From contig NZ_JADYVE010000019.1 in NCBI RefSeq assembly GCF_020193655.1, positions 22,828 to 86,827 on the forward strand: a stretch of 64,000 bases of DNA, given 5' to 3'. Numbering within the stretch: position 1 is the first letter of the stretch; every line of letters starts with the position of its first letter. Shown one piece after another: positions 34,351 to 43,686 of the stretch. The DNA is from Ensifer sp. IC3342 (GTDB taxonomy: Bacteria; Pseudomonadota; Alphaproteobacteria; Rhizobiales; Rhizobiaceae). The notes beneath the pieces are model-generated. The model was given only the letters and a program-made list of their open reading frames with translations. It was not told where the DNA came from and ran no database searches. A program made the position numbers and the translations under genes.

Positions 34351-36288
34351 ATGCCGAACCTTGTCGCGCTGCTTTTCGGAGCGGCGATCGTTCTGTTTTA
34401 TTCGTACAACCGCTTCAACCGCGTCACTTACGAGGGCGGGCGGCAGATGGAGCGGCTTGTCAATCTGCTGTCGCCCGACAAGCTTCGGGCGCGGCGCATC
34501 GTCCTGCATGCCTACGCATTCTACGCCCTCATACTCCTGCTCATTTACTTCTTCCTCTGCGCTTATGCCGAACTGCTGCCGCTGCTCGGCGGCCCGGACC
34601 TCGCAGTCGGCGCGAGCAAGCTTCCTGTGCCCTCGGCCGATGCCCCGACGGCCGTCATCGCTGGCTTCGCTCCCAGCAATGACGCCGCCGCCATCCCGTG
34701 GACGCTGTCGAGCGTTGTGGACCCAACCGCCGTACGCGACTTTGATATCGGGATCAACGCGTCCGTGTCGCTTGCCATAGCACTGATCATGGTCGGTCTG
34801 GCCCCCACCTTCCCGCTCCTTGGCAACTTCGAAGACTGGATGCGGGGAGCGGCACATCGCCTGGCGGGAATTCCGACGCACGTGATCGGCGCCAGTGAGG
34901 ATTTGCGTCGAAAGGACCTGGGATTCTCGGCTGCGGCCGACGCCGCGACCTCTGAGAAGAACCGCTTTCTCATTCCGCGCAGCAGCTGGGATCGCATGGC
35001 TCACTATCAAGCGGCCGCGAAGGACCAAGTGAGCGAACCCGAGGACTTCCGGCTCGATCTGGAGCTGATCTTCGCCGTCTCGGCCTGGATTCTCGACCGC
35101 AAGCTAAAACTCGCCAATGCCTCTGTGCGCGAACGCTTCCAGCAGCTCGAGGATGCGTTGCATAAGCGCCGGGATCAGTTGATCGTGGAACTGGACGACA
35201 GATCGGACTACGGGTCGGGCGGCGCGAAGTACGCTGCCGGCGGCGGCACCGGCGATGCAAACCTCGGCGAGCGCAAGCGTGCAACGTGGGAGCGGATTGC
35301 CTCGGATGCTGACGACCTTGCCGACGACCTTTGCATATTGCTCGCGCTCTATGTCGAGCACGAGATCATTGTCCCCTCCTCGATGGCTTCCGACGAAGAC
35401 ACCGCGCACCAGCAGTTCGCTGCGAGGAAAAAGCTCGAGGGATTCCTTGGCGGACTGCTGCACCCCCACTCGGCGGCGGGTTACCGGCGATCCTATGCGA
35501 TGACCACCTCGCTCTGGGCTCTTGGCGTGGTGCTCTTCGTCAGCCTATTGTGGAGCCTGCTGCCCGGCCGGTTTGAAAACGAACTCGTGTGGGACATACC
35601 ACCCAACGCCTATTCGCGGATGCTGAGCTGTATCTTCTATGCATTCAACAACTATTGCATCCCGATGATCGTGACGCTCGCGCTTCGTGACGCAGGCATG
35701 CAGTCGCGCCGCTGGCGCAACATGCGGCTGGCGCACTGGACCTTGTGGTTGCCGCAGGCCGTGCTTGTCGTATTCGCTTCCTGGGCTGTCGCTGCCGTAT
35801 TCGTCATGGGATTGCAGCTCTGGAAGACCGGCTTCGACACCGGCTGGGCTGCCAACGGCCAAAACATCTGGGTAATCCTGCGGTCCTCGTTCGAATACAA
35901 TGCCCCAACGGCCGTTCGCGGCGCCGTTCTTGCCCTGCTCGTGGCGTTCCTCCTCGATGCTTGGTTGGCACGGGCGCTCTCACTTTCCCTGCGGCCGGCC
36001 TATCTCTCGAGCCTCGCCTGGGCGTTAGGCTCCGCCGTCATCATGGCACTCTGCGGGGGGCTGACCCGATATCTCACCTCCTGGTCTACGAAATCCGCAA
36101 CGACGCAGAGCCTCAACGCGATCGACCGAGGCCTGATCGTCTACTCGGCACTCTTTTCGGCGCTCATAGGATTTTTCGTCGTGTTCTGCGTCACCGCAGT
36201 CCTTCTCAACCAGCGCAGCAGCAGTGAGCGTCTCCGTACGGCACAGGCGTCCGGCCAGGCAGCGCCAAAGCCCGCGCCCGCGGAGTAG
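34351..36288 (+). CDS. multi-pass inner-membrane protein of unknown function
   Basis: The 645-residue protein has about eight membrane segments: an N-terminal anchor (LVALLFGAAIVLFYSY), two more before residue 160, and a C-terminal set from about 390 (TTSLWALGVVLFVSLLWSLL and others). Between them lies a soluble region of ~200 residues, rich in charged helices, with a glycine-rich loop (AAGGGTGDANLG). No known family is recognised. It sits between a secreted peptide and a periplasmic binding-protein-like gene that starts 3 bases after its stop, so the three form an operon. Confidence 0.75.
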   Translation: MPNLVALLFGAAIVLFYSYNRFNRVTYEGGRQMERLVNLLSPDKLRARRIVLHAYAFYALILLLIYFFLCAYAELLPLLGGPDLAVGASKLPVPSADAPTAVIAGFAPSNDAAAIPWTLSSVVDPTAVRDFDIGINASVSLAIALIMVGLAPTFPLLGNFEDWMRGAAHRLAGIPTHVIGASEDLRRKDLGFSAAADAATSEKNRFLIPRSSWDRMAHYQAAAKDQVSEPEDFRLDLELIFAVSAWILDRKLKLANASVRERFQQLEDALHKRRDQLIVELDDRSDYGSGGAKYAAGGGTGDANLGERKRATWERIASDADDLADDLCILLALYVEHEIIVPSSMASDEDTAHQQFAARKKLEGFLGGLLHPHSAAGYRRSYAMTTSLWALGVVLFVSLLWSLLPGRFENELVWDIPPNAYSRMLSCIFYAFNNYCIPMIVTLALRDAGMQSRRWRNMRLAHWTLWLPQAVLVVFASWAVAAVFVMGLQLWKTGFDTGWAANGQNIWVILRSSFEYNAPTAVRGAVLALLVAFLLDAWLARALSLSLRPAYLSSLAWALGSAVIMALCGGLTRYLTSWSTKSATTQSLNAIDRGLIVYSALFSALIGFFVVFCVTAVLLNQRSSSERLRTAQASGQAAPKPAPAE

Positions 36289-36291
36289 CCG

Positions 36292-37461
36292 ATGCGCCCG
36301 CTGTTTACAAAACTCGTCCTCGCCGCGCTGATCCCCGCGCACGCGCTTACCGACGCGGCCCGCGCCGACACCATCGGCGGCGAAGAGATCACCGTAGGCG
36401 TACGCAGCGATGCACGGCCCTTCATCTGGCAGGATCGAAACACCAACGGATACAACGGCTTCTTCTGGGATATCTGCACGGAGGCAGTCCAACGCGCCGG
36501 CTATCGCTTCAAGGCGGTGAATGTCGAGACAGGAAAGCGGGCCAAGTTCCTAAGCACGGGCGCTGGGGACTTCGACCTTCTTTGCGATCCCACGACGATC
36601 ACCCTCAAGCGGATGCAGAACTTCGCTTATGACGGTGGCGCGCCCCACCTCGAATTCTCACCGATCATCTTCGTCGCGAACGGCTCCTACGTCCAGCAGC
36701 AACGCCGCGCTATTGCGCCAAAGGCAGCGGGCAATATTCCAGAAGGTGCCCCCGGTAAGCCGACCTGCAACGAAGTTGTCTCCTGGCTGGACAGGGTTGA
36801 AGGCGACAAACCAGAGGCGTGGAAATGGTGGCCGGCGCCAAGACTTCGAGCCGCCGACCTCAAGAAAGCTCCGCCCCACGCCGCGGAGGGCTTTTTTGGT
36901 TGGTTTAATTTCGACTTCACGCTCCGCCGTCAGCCGCAGGGCGGCGACGAGAAGATGAAGACCTTCGAGGTCTGGGGATATGTCGAAGGATCGACCTCCG
37001 AAGAGACGGTCAAACTTCAAGCCACGGCCCAGTCAAGAAACGGTTTGATGGTATGTCCGCGGGCGATGAGCTCGCACGAAGACGCGGCCAGAGCATTCTG
37101 CTCTGGAAGCTTGGCCCGCTACTACGGGGACGTCGATATGATCAGGGCCGCTCTTGCTGGCTATAGCGAAGATACGGGCACCCGCTGCGCCGCCGACTTT
37201 ACGCCCGCGGCCGCGGGCAGTTACGAGCCTTACGCCTTTGTGGTTTCGACGAGGCATTTCTCAGACTTTCCGGAACGCCTGACGCTCGCGCTCTACGGCA
37301 TGTTCGAGGACGGTACCGTCGAGCGGCTGTTCACCGGCCATTTTCCCGAGACACAGAAGTCTCATTTTCTTGGCACGCTGTTCCGGATCAACAGCATCCC
37401 TGCGGGAAGCGACGTGTCAGAGACGAAAGACAGGTCCGGTGTTGTCGTCGATGCGCGTTGA
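36292..37461 (+). CDS. periplasmic solute-binding-protein-like (family 3) protein with insert
   Basis: The 389-residue protein has a signal peptide (LVLAALIPAHALTDAARA) and a type II periplasmic binding fold like amino-acid receptors: EITVGVRSDARPFIWQ, NGYNGFFWDICTEAVQ, DFDLLCDPTTITLKRM. It is longer than the usual 260 residues because of a central insert (about 150-240) that breaks the normal hinge. No transporter genes adjoin; the partner is the membrane protein just upstream, so a sensing or gating role is more likely than import. Cysteines are frequent for a periplasmic protein. Confidence 0.75.
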   Translation: MRPLFTKLVLAALIPAHALTDAARADTIGGEEITVGVRSDARPFIWQDRNTNGYNGFFWDICTEAVQRAGYRFKAVNVETGKRAKFLSTGAGDFDLLCDPTTITLKRMQNFAYDGGAPHLEFSPIIFVANGSYVQQQRRAIAPKAAGNIPEGAPGKPTCNEVVSWLDRVEGDKPEAWKWWPAPRLRAADLKKAPPHAAEGFFGWFNFDFTLRRQPQGGDEKMKTFEVWGYVEGSTSEETVKLQATAQSRNGLMVCPRAMSSHEDAARAFCSGSLARYYGDVDMIRAALAGYSEDTGTRCAADFTPAAAGSYEPYAFVVSTRHFSDFPERLTLALYGMFEDGTVERLFTGHFPETQKSHFLGTLFRINSIPAGSDVSETKDRSGVVVDAR

Positions 37462-37931
37462 GCGATAATTTAGCCCAGGCTGATAGGGTTCCCTCCGCCG
37501 TCACCGCGATTTCGCCTGGCAACAAATTCTCCTCCCTCGTTCGCTTCACAAGTGGCGCATGAGTGTCGTCCAGCCATCAGTCAGTCGGTCGTTGGCAGGT
37601 CAGGCTCTTGCGGGCGGAGCCAAGCGGATCGGACCAGCAACGGCTTACGAGCGACGTATACCCTTCTACGGACACTTCATGCTGCAAGGCGGTTTCTGCG
37701 GTTGTGCCGGCCTCTCGCGGAGTGCCTCCTCCACATTCGCATCCGCATCTTCATCCGAGCAATGGGCTGCCGCTCGTCAGTGTTGCGTCGACGTCGCGCT
37801 CAGGCCCATCGTCCACGCCGGCTTCCGGCAGCGCAACCCGCAGCCTGATCAAAACAAATGCAAGGCAAGACCTTCCGGCCTTGCCCTGCATTTTGGCTTC
37901 CAGCCTCATGAACTGGACAGAGGGGATGAAC
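37462..37931. other. non-coding convergent region
   Basis: Overlapping frames lack ribosome sites. It holds the bidirectional terminator between the rightward operon and the leftward DUF2235 gene. Confidence 0.4.
37859..37890. terminator. bidirectional intrinsic terminator
   Basis: TGCA-a-GGCAAG-a-CC pairs with GG-c-CTTGCC-c-TGCA around a TTCC loop. It is followed by TTTTGG rightward and by a T-rich tract (TTTGTTTTG) leftward, so it can stop both converging transcripts. Confidence 0.7.
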
Positions 37932-39113
37932 TCAAATGGCCCTCAGCCCGGTTGGCTGCGCAGTCGCCACTGAGCTCGGCATGATCGGGCGCCGTCTTGG
38001 AGCCGGAGCGGTGAAAAGCGGGCCGAGGTTTCTTGGCTTGTAGACCTGCTGCGCGCGCGCCGCCGGATCGTCATCCGGAGAAAAGAATACCGTCCGCCCA
38101 TAGCGCTCGATGACGCTTTGATGAAGGGATTCGTTGATTGTGCGTTGGGGAACACCGTATTCATCCCGCGGCCGGTAGAGCGTCTCGTAGTAATCCACCT
38201 TGAACGGCGTCTCGCAGATTTGCCTGAATGTTGGCGTCAACCGGTCCTTGAAAGACCAGCCCGCACGCGAGTCGTGATGGGGCGCGTTTGCGTCGAGCTC
38301 ACTCGGGAGCATGCTCCAGTCGATGACCAGCCCGCAGGCCTGCGCCTTTTCGGCCATCCAGACCAGAGGTATGTCGGCCAACGAACGGTCAACATATCCT
38401 CCGCCGACGTCGCCATGGCTACCCGCGAACCAGACCTGCTCTATCTCACATCTCTCCGGTATGTCGCCCGTCCAAAGCGTCGGCACGAACTCATCTCTCG
38501 CCTCGTCGATGGCCATCGCGTGATACGCGTGACGCGTTATCCTCGACGCCGTCGTGTTGTGGAATCCGTATTCCCTGTGGTTGAAGGCATTGAAAATGTA
38601 GCTGGGCACGCCGAGCGCTCCGACCGTGTCCCAAACCCCCATGAACGTGACCTCGACATCGAGGTCCGCGTCCGTTGAATATCTCTCGACGAAATCTTCC
38701 GGCGACCGTTTCTCGAACTTCCTGTAGTAGTGCCAGGCGCTGCGCAGATCCCCAAGCCGCTGACGTTTGAGAAGTCCGCATGAAGCGATCAGTCCCGCCA
38801 GGCTGCGTGCGGAAAAGGCACCGCGCGAGAAACCGAAGAGATAGATCTCGTCGCCTGCAACATAGTTTTGAGCCAGGAACATGTATCCCGATCGAATGAT
38901 CTCATCGACGCCGTTGCCGGTTGCGCCGTCCAGGATGCGCTGAATCTGCAGGCCGGACGATCCCACGCCACGCAGGTAAAGGACTGACTGTGGAATACCG
39001 CCTGTCTCCTGGCAGGCGCGAATGGCCCGCGCGATCAGCGCGACATTGGTCTCGGAACGGGCACTATCGGCGTCGTTCCAGGTTCCATCGAAACAAACAA
39101 CCAAGCGTTTCAT
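37932..39113 (-). CDS. DUF2235 alpha/beta-hydrolase (T6SS Tle1-like phospholipase family)
   Basis: The 393-residue protein shows the DUF2235 pattern: KRLVVCFDGTWND at the start, LYLRGVGSSG, the nucleophile elbow YLFGFSRGAFSARSLAGLI (G-x-S-x-G), the GVWDTVGALG aspartate and the FAGSHGDVGGGY histidine. All catalytic residues are present. Relatives include phospholipase effectors of type VI secretion, but most stand-alone members are uncharacterised. No signal peptide. It lies 80 bases downstream of the lysozyme-fusion gene on the same strand. No T6SS structural gene occurs in this window, so delivery, if any, is unknown. Confidence 0.88.
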   Translation of the reverse strand: MKRLVVCFDGTWNDADSARSETNVALIARAIRACQETGGIPQSVLYLRGVGSSGLQIQRILDGATGNGVDEIIRSGYMFLAQNYVAGDEIYLFGFSRGAFSARSLAGLIASCGLLKRQRLGDLRSAWHYYRKFEKRSPEDFVERYSTDADLDVEVTFMGVWDTVGALGVPSYIFNAFNHREYGFHNTTASRITRHAYHAMAIDEARDEFVPTLWTGDIPERCEIEQVWFAGSHGDVGGGYVDRSLADIPLVWMAEKAQACGLVIDWSMLPSELDANAPHHDSRAGWSFKDRLTPTFRQICETPFKVDYYETLYRPRDEYGVPQRTINESLHQSVIERYGRTVFFSPDDDPAARAQQVYKPRNLGPLFTAPAPRRRPIMPSSVATAQPTGLRAI

Positions 39114-39193
39114 CTCTTTTTTCCTTGTGGCTTTGATGCGCGTTTCCCTGTTGCATCAGCGCCGGCAGCCGCCGTTCTCATGCGGCCGGGGCC

Positions 39194-40936
39194 TCAAGTC
39201 CGCCCCCGAAGAGCCCGGACCCACTTTTCAACCTTGCCCATCACACCCCAGCCTCCGATTGCAGCGAAGACAGGGAAGGCGGCCGTTACCAGCTCGCGGC
39301 CGAGCCCTCCGTCGGCCTGCGTCGCCGCCGCTGCCGCGCCCACGTTCGTAGCGCCCTCGATCAAGGGCGCCGCGACCGCCGTGATCGGCGCTAGCTGCGG
39401 GAAGAAGATCGGCAGGATTGTCGTGGCAAGCATGCCGATCGCGCCAATTGCGGTCTTGCGGCCGTCGAGCGCATGCCCGAGCGTCTTGCCGAGCGCACCG
39501 TTGACCGGCGTCAGCGTGGGGTCGCTGACCGAAGCGAGCGGGTCCGGCTTCGGGCCGTTCAGAACAACGCCATTGATCATGGTGGGTTGGGTCGTGATCG
39601 CCCGCAAGACGTCCAGTAGCCAGGTCATATCCTCCTGGCTCGCCGGTTTATGTCCGCGCGGCAGCGCAGCGAGGGCGAGGATTTGCTGCAGCAGCTGTGC
39701 GGGGTTCGCCGCGGTCGTCGCAGGCGCAGGGGCAGGCTGCGTGATAGCGGGCATGGTCGTTTCCTCCTGTGGAACATCGTCCTGATCGACGAGCAAGTAA
39801 TAAAAGGTCGCCTGTCCATGCTTCTTCAGCAGGCCATCCACGAGGGTCTTGAATTCATTCCACTGGTGCGGCGGAACGGTCTGACAACCAAGGCTGGAGG
39901 TGGATGTGACGCCGCCGCGGTGAAGATTGATCCAGAAGCGGCTGGTGGGCGAGTCAGTATCCTCACCGGTCTCGTCGCGGATGACCGTGCAGTCACTGTC
40001 CTGCCGAAAAGCCGGATAGGGCCCGTTCTTGCGCGAGAAGCCGTGCGGACCGGGGCGGTAACGGATCGCCTGTCGCGGTTTCAGCCGGGCAATCCCGCGA
40101 CCGAAACGACTGGGATCGGTATTGCCGTTGAAGTTGTGAACGCCGTTCGGCTCGACGACGAAGATGGCGTCGTCATAGACGCCGCGATCATTGGCGCTCT
40201 CCTTCCCCATCGTGTTGAGGTAATAGCCTCGCACGGCCACGATGGCCACAGCGTCGTCGCGCCCGTCTTCCGGGATGAGATCCTGGAATTTTTGCAGCAC
40301 GCTCTGTGTGATCGCGGCGGATTGTTTGGGGCGGTTGAGCGGCAGAAGCTGCGAGATTGGGTTCGCCAGGAGTTCTTCGGTGGACTGCTCCTCCTCCGAG
40401 TTCAACGTGCCGCCAAGCAGCGTCTCGATCTGATCGCCAGTGAAAATCTCCTCTGAGCCGCCCTTGCTCTCCAGAACGCGGATCTTTGGGGTACCGTAGT
40501 CCCCCTTCGAGAACATCGCCGCCTCACGCGCGCGACGGGCGATCAGACCGTCGAGAACCTTACCGTTGCTCTTGTTCCAGCGGGCAAACTCGGCTGTGGC
40601 GCCGTCGGCGTCGCCGGCGTTGAACTTGCGCGTCAAAGTGGCTGTCGATATCGCGCCCGTGTTGAAGTGCCACGAAACAAGCGCATCGAACTGATGTTGC
40701 GAGAGCGCGGTTCTGACCGCAGCCTGAACCTGGCTTTCGACCTGAGCCAGGTCATTGCGGTAAATGTTGACCGCCTCTGTGAGTGTGACCGTCATGCCGG
40801 AGCGGGGAATGGGTGGCCCGGCGGCCGCGGTATGTCCGGCGCCCACGGTCATGGTGCCGGTGCCGTCGTTGTAACTCGATAAGACGATCGCCTCTTCGGC
40901 GAGCATCGCGCATATGCCGCGTACACTAGTCTTCAC
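39194..40936 (-). CDS. GH24 lysozyme + YkuD-like domain + hydrophobic tail fusion
   Basis: The ~580-residue protein starts with a phage-type lysozyme domain (about 1-145): the catalytic glutamate in LAEEAIVLSSYNDGTG, then TMTVGAGHT and FDALVSWHFNTGA. A central domain (about 200-390) has RGYYLNTMG, VYDDAIFVV and FWINLHRGG, then TSTSSLGCQTVP, recalling the His/Ser/Cys active site of L,D-transpeptidases. The last ~100 residues contain hydrophobic helices (IGAIGMLATTILPIFFPQLA) and resemble a membrane anchor or pinhole segment. The start is best placed at GTG 40936, 5 bases after GGAGG; an ATG four codons earlier overlaps this ribosome site. A peptidoglycan-acting enzyme with phage ancestry, beside a lipid-type hydrolase. 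Confidence 0.8.
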   Translation of the reverse strand: MKTSVRGICAMLAEEAIVLSSYNDGTGTMTVGAGHTAAAGPPIPRSGMTVTLTEAVNIYRNDLAQVESQVQAAVRTALSQHQFDALVSWHFNTGAISTATLTRKFNAGDADGATAEFARWNKSNGKVLDGLIARRAREAAMFSKGDYGTPKIRVLESKGGSEEIFTGDQIETLLGGTLNSEEEQSTEELLANPISQLLPLNRPKQSAAITQSVLQKFQDLIPEDGRDDAVAIVAVRGYYLNTMGKESANDRGVYDDAIFVVEPNGVHNFNGNTDPSRFGRGIARLKPRQAIRYRPGPHGFSRKNGPYPAFRQDSDCTVIRDETGEDTDSPTSRFWINLHRGGVTSTSSLGCQTVPPHQWNEFKTLVDGLLKKHGQATFYYLLVDQDDVPQEETTMPAITQPAPAPATTAANPAQLLQQILALAALPRGHKPASQEDMTWLLDVLRAITTQPTMINGVVLNGPKPDPLASVSDPTLTPVNGALGKTLGHALDGRKTAIGAIGMLATTILPIFFPQLAPITAVAAPLIEGATNVGAAAAATQADGGLGRELVTAAFPVFAAIGGWGVMGKVEKWVRALRGRT

Positions 40937-40948
40937 GTCAGCCTCCAT

Positions 40949-41899
40949 TTATTCGAATGGCTTCTTTTGTTGCGCGCTGCCGCCCGCTAGCCCTCCCGCA
41001 GCCGACGGAACGATTTTCTCCGTGAACACGTTGGCGCGATCGCGGCCACGCGGAACCAACCGATCGATCAGGCCGACACCGGGTCTTTTCCAATCGCCCC
41101 GGGTCTATCTCGACATCGAAAAGAGCCGTTTTCGGATTTTCTAGGTAATACTAACGAAAAATATTCATATCCTTACAATGTGATGATCAACTCTTAACGT
41201 GTTGATGGAACAAAAATAGTTGCTCTGATTTTCTACTGAAAATACATATTAGATCTTATGGAGCATGAATATTCTAATGCGAGATACCGCCTTGCATTCG
41301 GTATTATACATTAAAATGAGAGACTAGAGTGTTACAAACGTAACACTTAGCATCGGCAGAGCGCGTTATAATAAATATGACCCTCGGTACGTTATTAGGA
41401 CACAGATAGCCGTTTGCCATTCGGCGTCCTGACGACCGTGCGGATGGGCCTGCGCGTCGGCCGGGCCCCGCCGCCACCGCCAGAATGGCCCAGATCGGCG
41501 CTCCTCCCCCAGCACCATGACCGCCCGGTAGTAAACTGCGAGCGCGATCGCGACCGACTGGGTGAGCATAATCAGGCGGCGGCGCGGAAGCCGGTCGGCG
41601 GTTTGTTGCCGGGGGCGCTACGACTGCGTTAGAACTATCGTCCTTTCCGTGCTGATCGCATCGCGAAAGTCTCTTTTCCGGACGATCGCTACTCCCGCAA
41701 CCGCCGTCAGCTTATCAGGCCAGGAAGAGCTTCGAGCCGAAAGGTCCCGCTTAGCGGCCGATTCGCTCGTTCGCTCGAACCTCCGCTGTCCACCCTCTGC
41801 GGCCTTCGATTTCGCGCGGGACTGGAGCCAGGAAGCGGGCCGCTGTTCATGATTTGATCTTTCCACCGTATATCTGTGCCCCTTTAGTGTTCGGGGCCA
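40949..41899. other. non-coding, AT-rich right border of the envelope cassette
   Basis: From 41131 to 41400 the sequence is strongly AT-rich and contains the perfect inverted repeat at 41329-41346. Frames in 41400-41870 have no recognisable content. Confidence 0.45.
41329..41346. promoter_or_regulatory. perfect inverted repeat GTGTTAC-aaac-GTAACAC
   Basis: A 7-bp perfect inverted repeat with a 4-base spacer, in AT-rich DNA about 390 bases upstream of the lysozyme-fusion gene. The related site at 34050 marks the other end of the cassette. Confidence 0.5.
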
Positions 41900-42407
41900 C
41901 TACGCGCTTTCGAGCCACGTCGCCGCACTCGGCCTCGTATTCTCGAACGGCTCCGCCCTGCCGGCGCCCTATGCCAACGGCGCTTTCGTCGGGGAGCACG
42001 GCAGTTGGAACCGCAATGTCTTCAATGGCTACAAGGTCGTCTATGTGCCGTTCGAGAACGGCAAGCCGGCCGGAAAAGCTCAAGACGTGGTGACCGGCTT
42101 CATCGAGGGCGACCAGGCGCGTGGCCGGCCGGTCGGGGTTGCGATCGACGGCACCGGCGCGCTCCTCATTGCCGACGACGCCGGCAATACTGTCTGGCGC
42201 GTCGCGGCCGCCGACGGTTCGGCGACACCAAGCCCGGTCGGCACGGACGGACAGAGAGCTCCCGCGGTCGCCAGCGATTCCGGGCAGGCGACAGATCCGG
42301 CCGGAGCCGCGGCCAATGAACCGGTCCCCTCCGCCACCGGCTCGCAGCCTCCGAGGCCATCGCAGATGGAGATCGCACCGGCAGTTGCGCCTGGTGATGC
42401 GCCGTAA
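41900..42407 (+). pseudogene. PQQ-dependent sugar (sorbosone-type) dehydrogenase C-terminal remnant
   Basis: The frame reads HYALSSHVAALGLVFSNGSA, GAFVGEHGSWNR, GYKVVYVPFENGKPAGKAQD, RGRPVGVAIDGTGALLIADD and NTVWRV. This is the end of the beta-propeller of soluble PQQ sugar dehydrogenases, followed by a proline/serine-rich tail and a stop at 42407. The first ~300 residues are missing, as is a start. It is a 5'-truncated scar. Confidence 0.8.
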
Positions 42408-42544
42408 AAAAGGCGAGCGCGAATTACAACGTCCGCCCGGTCGCAGCCGGCCCAAGCCACTCAACGAGGCGATCACTCCCGAGCACAGCACATCCGGACC
42501 TTTCAAAACACTGCTGCAGAAGTCGCGGAGCGCCCGCACGAGCT

Positions 42545-42570
42545 GGAACATTCCTGCGATCCGAAACGTT
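42545..42570 (+). promoter_or_regulatory. candidate EcfG/RpoE2 promoter for the DUF421 pair
   Basis: GGAAC, 17 bases, CGTT: an exact match to the general-stress consensus, ending 25 bases before the proposed start at 42596. Confidence 0.65.
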
Positions 42571-42595
42571 GAACCATGCTTCATGGAGATACGCC

Positions 42596-43096
42596 TTGGA
42601 TCAACCGCCGGTTCGCCAGGATGGACTGCAAATCGAGGAGCATCGAAAGTTCCAGGAGTCGTTCTGGAGGGTGGAACGGATCGCCTGGATCGGCTTCGGC
42701 TGTATTCTCCTCCTGGCAGTTCTGGGCATGACCGGCTCCAATGGTTACTTCGCCCGACAGGCGATCGCCTTTGACGGTGGTCTCGTCGAGATTCCTCGAT
42801 TCAGCCGCTGGCAAGCATCGGACACGCTCAGCGTGTCCCTGACGGCCGGTGATGGAGATCGGCGCCTCGCTTTTACCTCCGAGTTCTTCCGAACCTTCCA
42901 GGTAGAGGACATCGAGCCGCCGCCGCTCTTGACCGAAGGAGAGGGCGACGGGACCGTCTACCACTTCAAGTCCGCTACGCCGCAGCCCCTCGCCCTGACC
43001 GTTCACGTGCGTTCCCAACGGCCCGGCAGCGTTGTCTACAAGGTCAGCGTCAACGGGCAGCCGATGCGATCAGTGCGGACGATTGTCTGGCCCTAG
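42596..43096 (+). CDS. membrane-anchored hypothetical protein
   Basis: The 166-residue protein starts with TTG (GGAGA 8 bases upstream), has a short polar start, one membrane helix (IAWIGFGCILLLAVLGMTGS) and an outer domain of beta character (RLAFTSEFFRTFQVEDIEPP). No named family. It precedes a DUF421 gene, and the two probably form an envelope-stress operon driven by the promoter at 42545. Confidence 0.7.
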   Translation: MDQPPVRQDGLQIEEHRKFQESFWRVERIAWIGFGCILLLAVLGMTGSNGYFARQAIAFDGGLVEIPRFSRWQASDTLSVSLTAGDGDRRLAFTSEFFRTFQVEDIEPPPLLTEGEGDGTVYHFKSATPQPLALTVHVRSQRPGSVVYKVSVNGQPMRSVRTIVWP

Positions 43097-43165
43097 ACCG
43101 AGTTGAGGAAAGGACATGCGCGCCGCCTTCCGACCCGAAATCATCATGACCGAGGGAGGATTTCG

Positions 43166-43612
43166 ATGGAATCCGTAGCTCGCGGCATCGCCGTCTACTT
43201 CGTCCTGCTGATCGTTCTGCGCCTCTCCGGAAGGCGGACGGTCGGGCAGATGACGCCGTTCGATTTCGTGCTGTTGCTCATCATCGCCGAAACCACACAG
43301 CAAGCGCTCCTCGGCGACGATTTCTCGATCATCAACGCCACAATGCTCATCCTCACCTTGTTCAGCGTCGATATCGTGCTTTCCTACTTCAAACAGTGGT
43401 CGCCCAAGATCGCACTGCTCCTCGACGGCACACCGACCGTTCTCATAGCAGACGGCGAAATCGATGATCATGCGCTCAGAAGAGCGAGGGTGAGCATAGA
43501 CGACATATTGGTCGCCGCGAGGGAGCAACAGGGTCTCGCCCGCCTTGAGGAGATCAAGTTTGCGGTTCTCGAGGCTGATGGCGGAATAAGCATCATACCG
43601 CGACGAGACTAA
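43166..43612 (+). CDS. DUF421 (YetF-like) membrane protein
   Basis: The 148-residue protein has three N-terminal membrane helices (GIAVYFVLLIVLRLSGRRTV, PFDFVLLLIIAETTQQALLG, and a third) and a cytoplasmic alpha/beta domain with DGEIDDHALRRARVSIDDIL, the full DUF421 layout. GGGAGGA precedes the ATG at 43166, which excludes a longer frame from 43103. YetF-like proteins are uncharacterised inner-membrane proteins often linked to sporulation or stress. Confidence 0.85.
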   Translation: MESVARGIAVYFVLLIVLRLSGRRTVGQMTPFDFVLLLIIAETTQQALLGDDFSIINATMLILTLFSVDIVLSYFKQWSPKIALLLDGTPTVLIADGEIDDHALRRARVSIDDILVAAREQQGLARLEEIKFAVLEADGGISIIPRRD

Positions 43613-43686
43613 AGTCTGAGGAGCGACGGCCCCTCGTGTAGGCTTGCCTCGCGTGACAATTCAACGAGAACAGCGCGGCCGCTTCA

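Noticed and set aside
41847..42584. 245-codon leftward frame at the sugar-dehydrogenase scar
   Set aside because: It mirrors the rightward PQQ-dehydrogenase remnant; its own translation has no family features.
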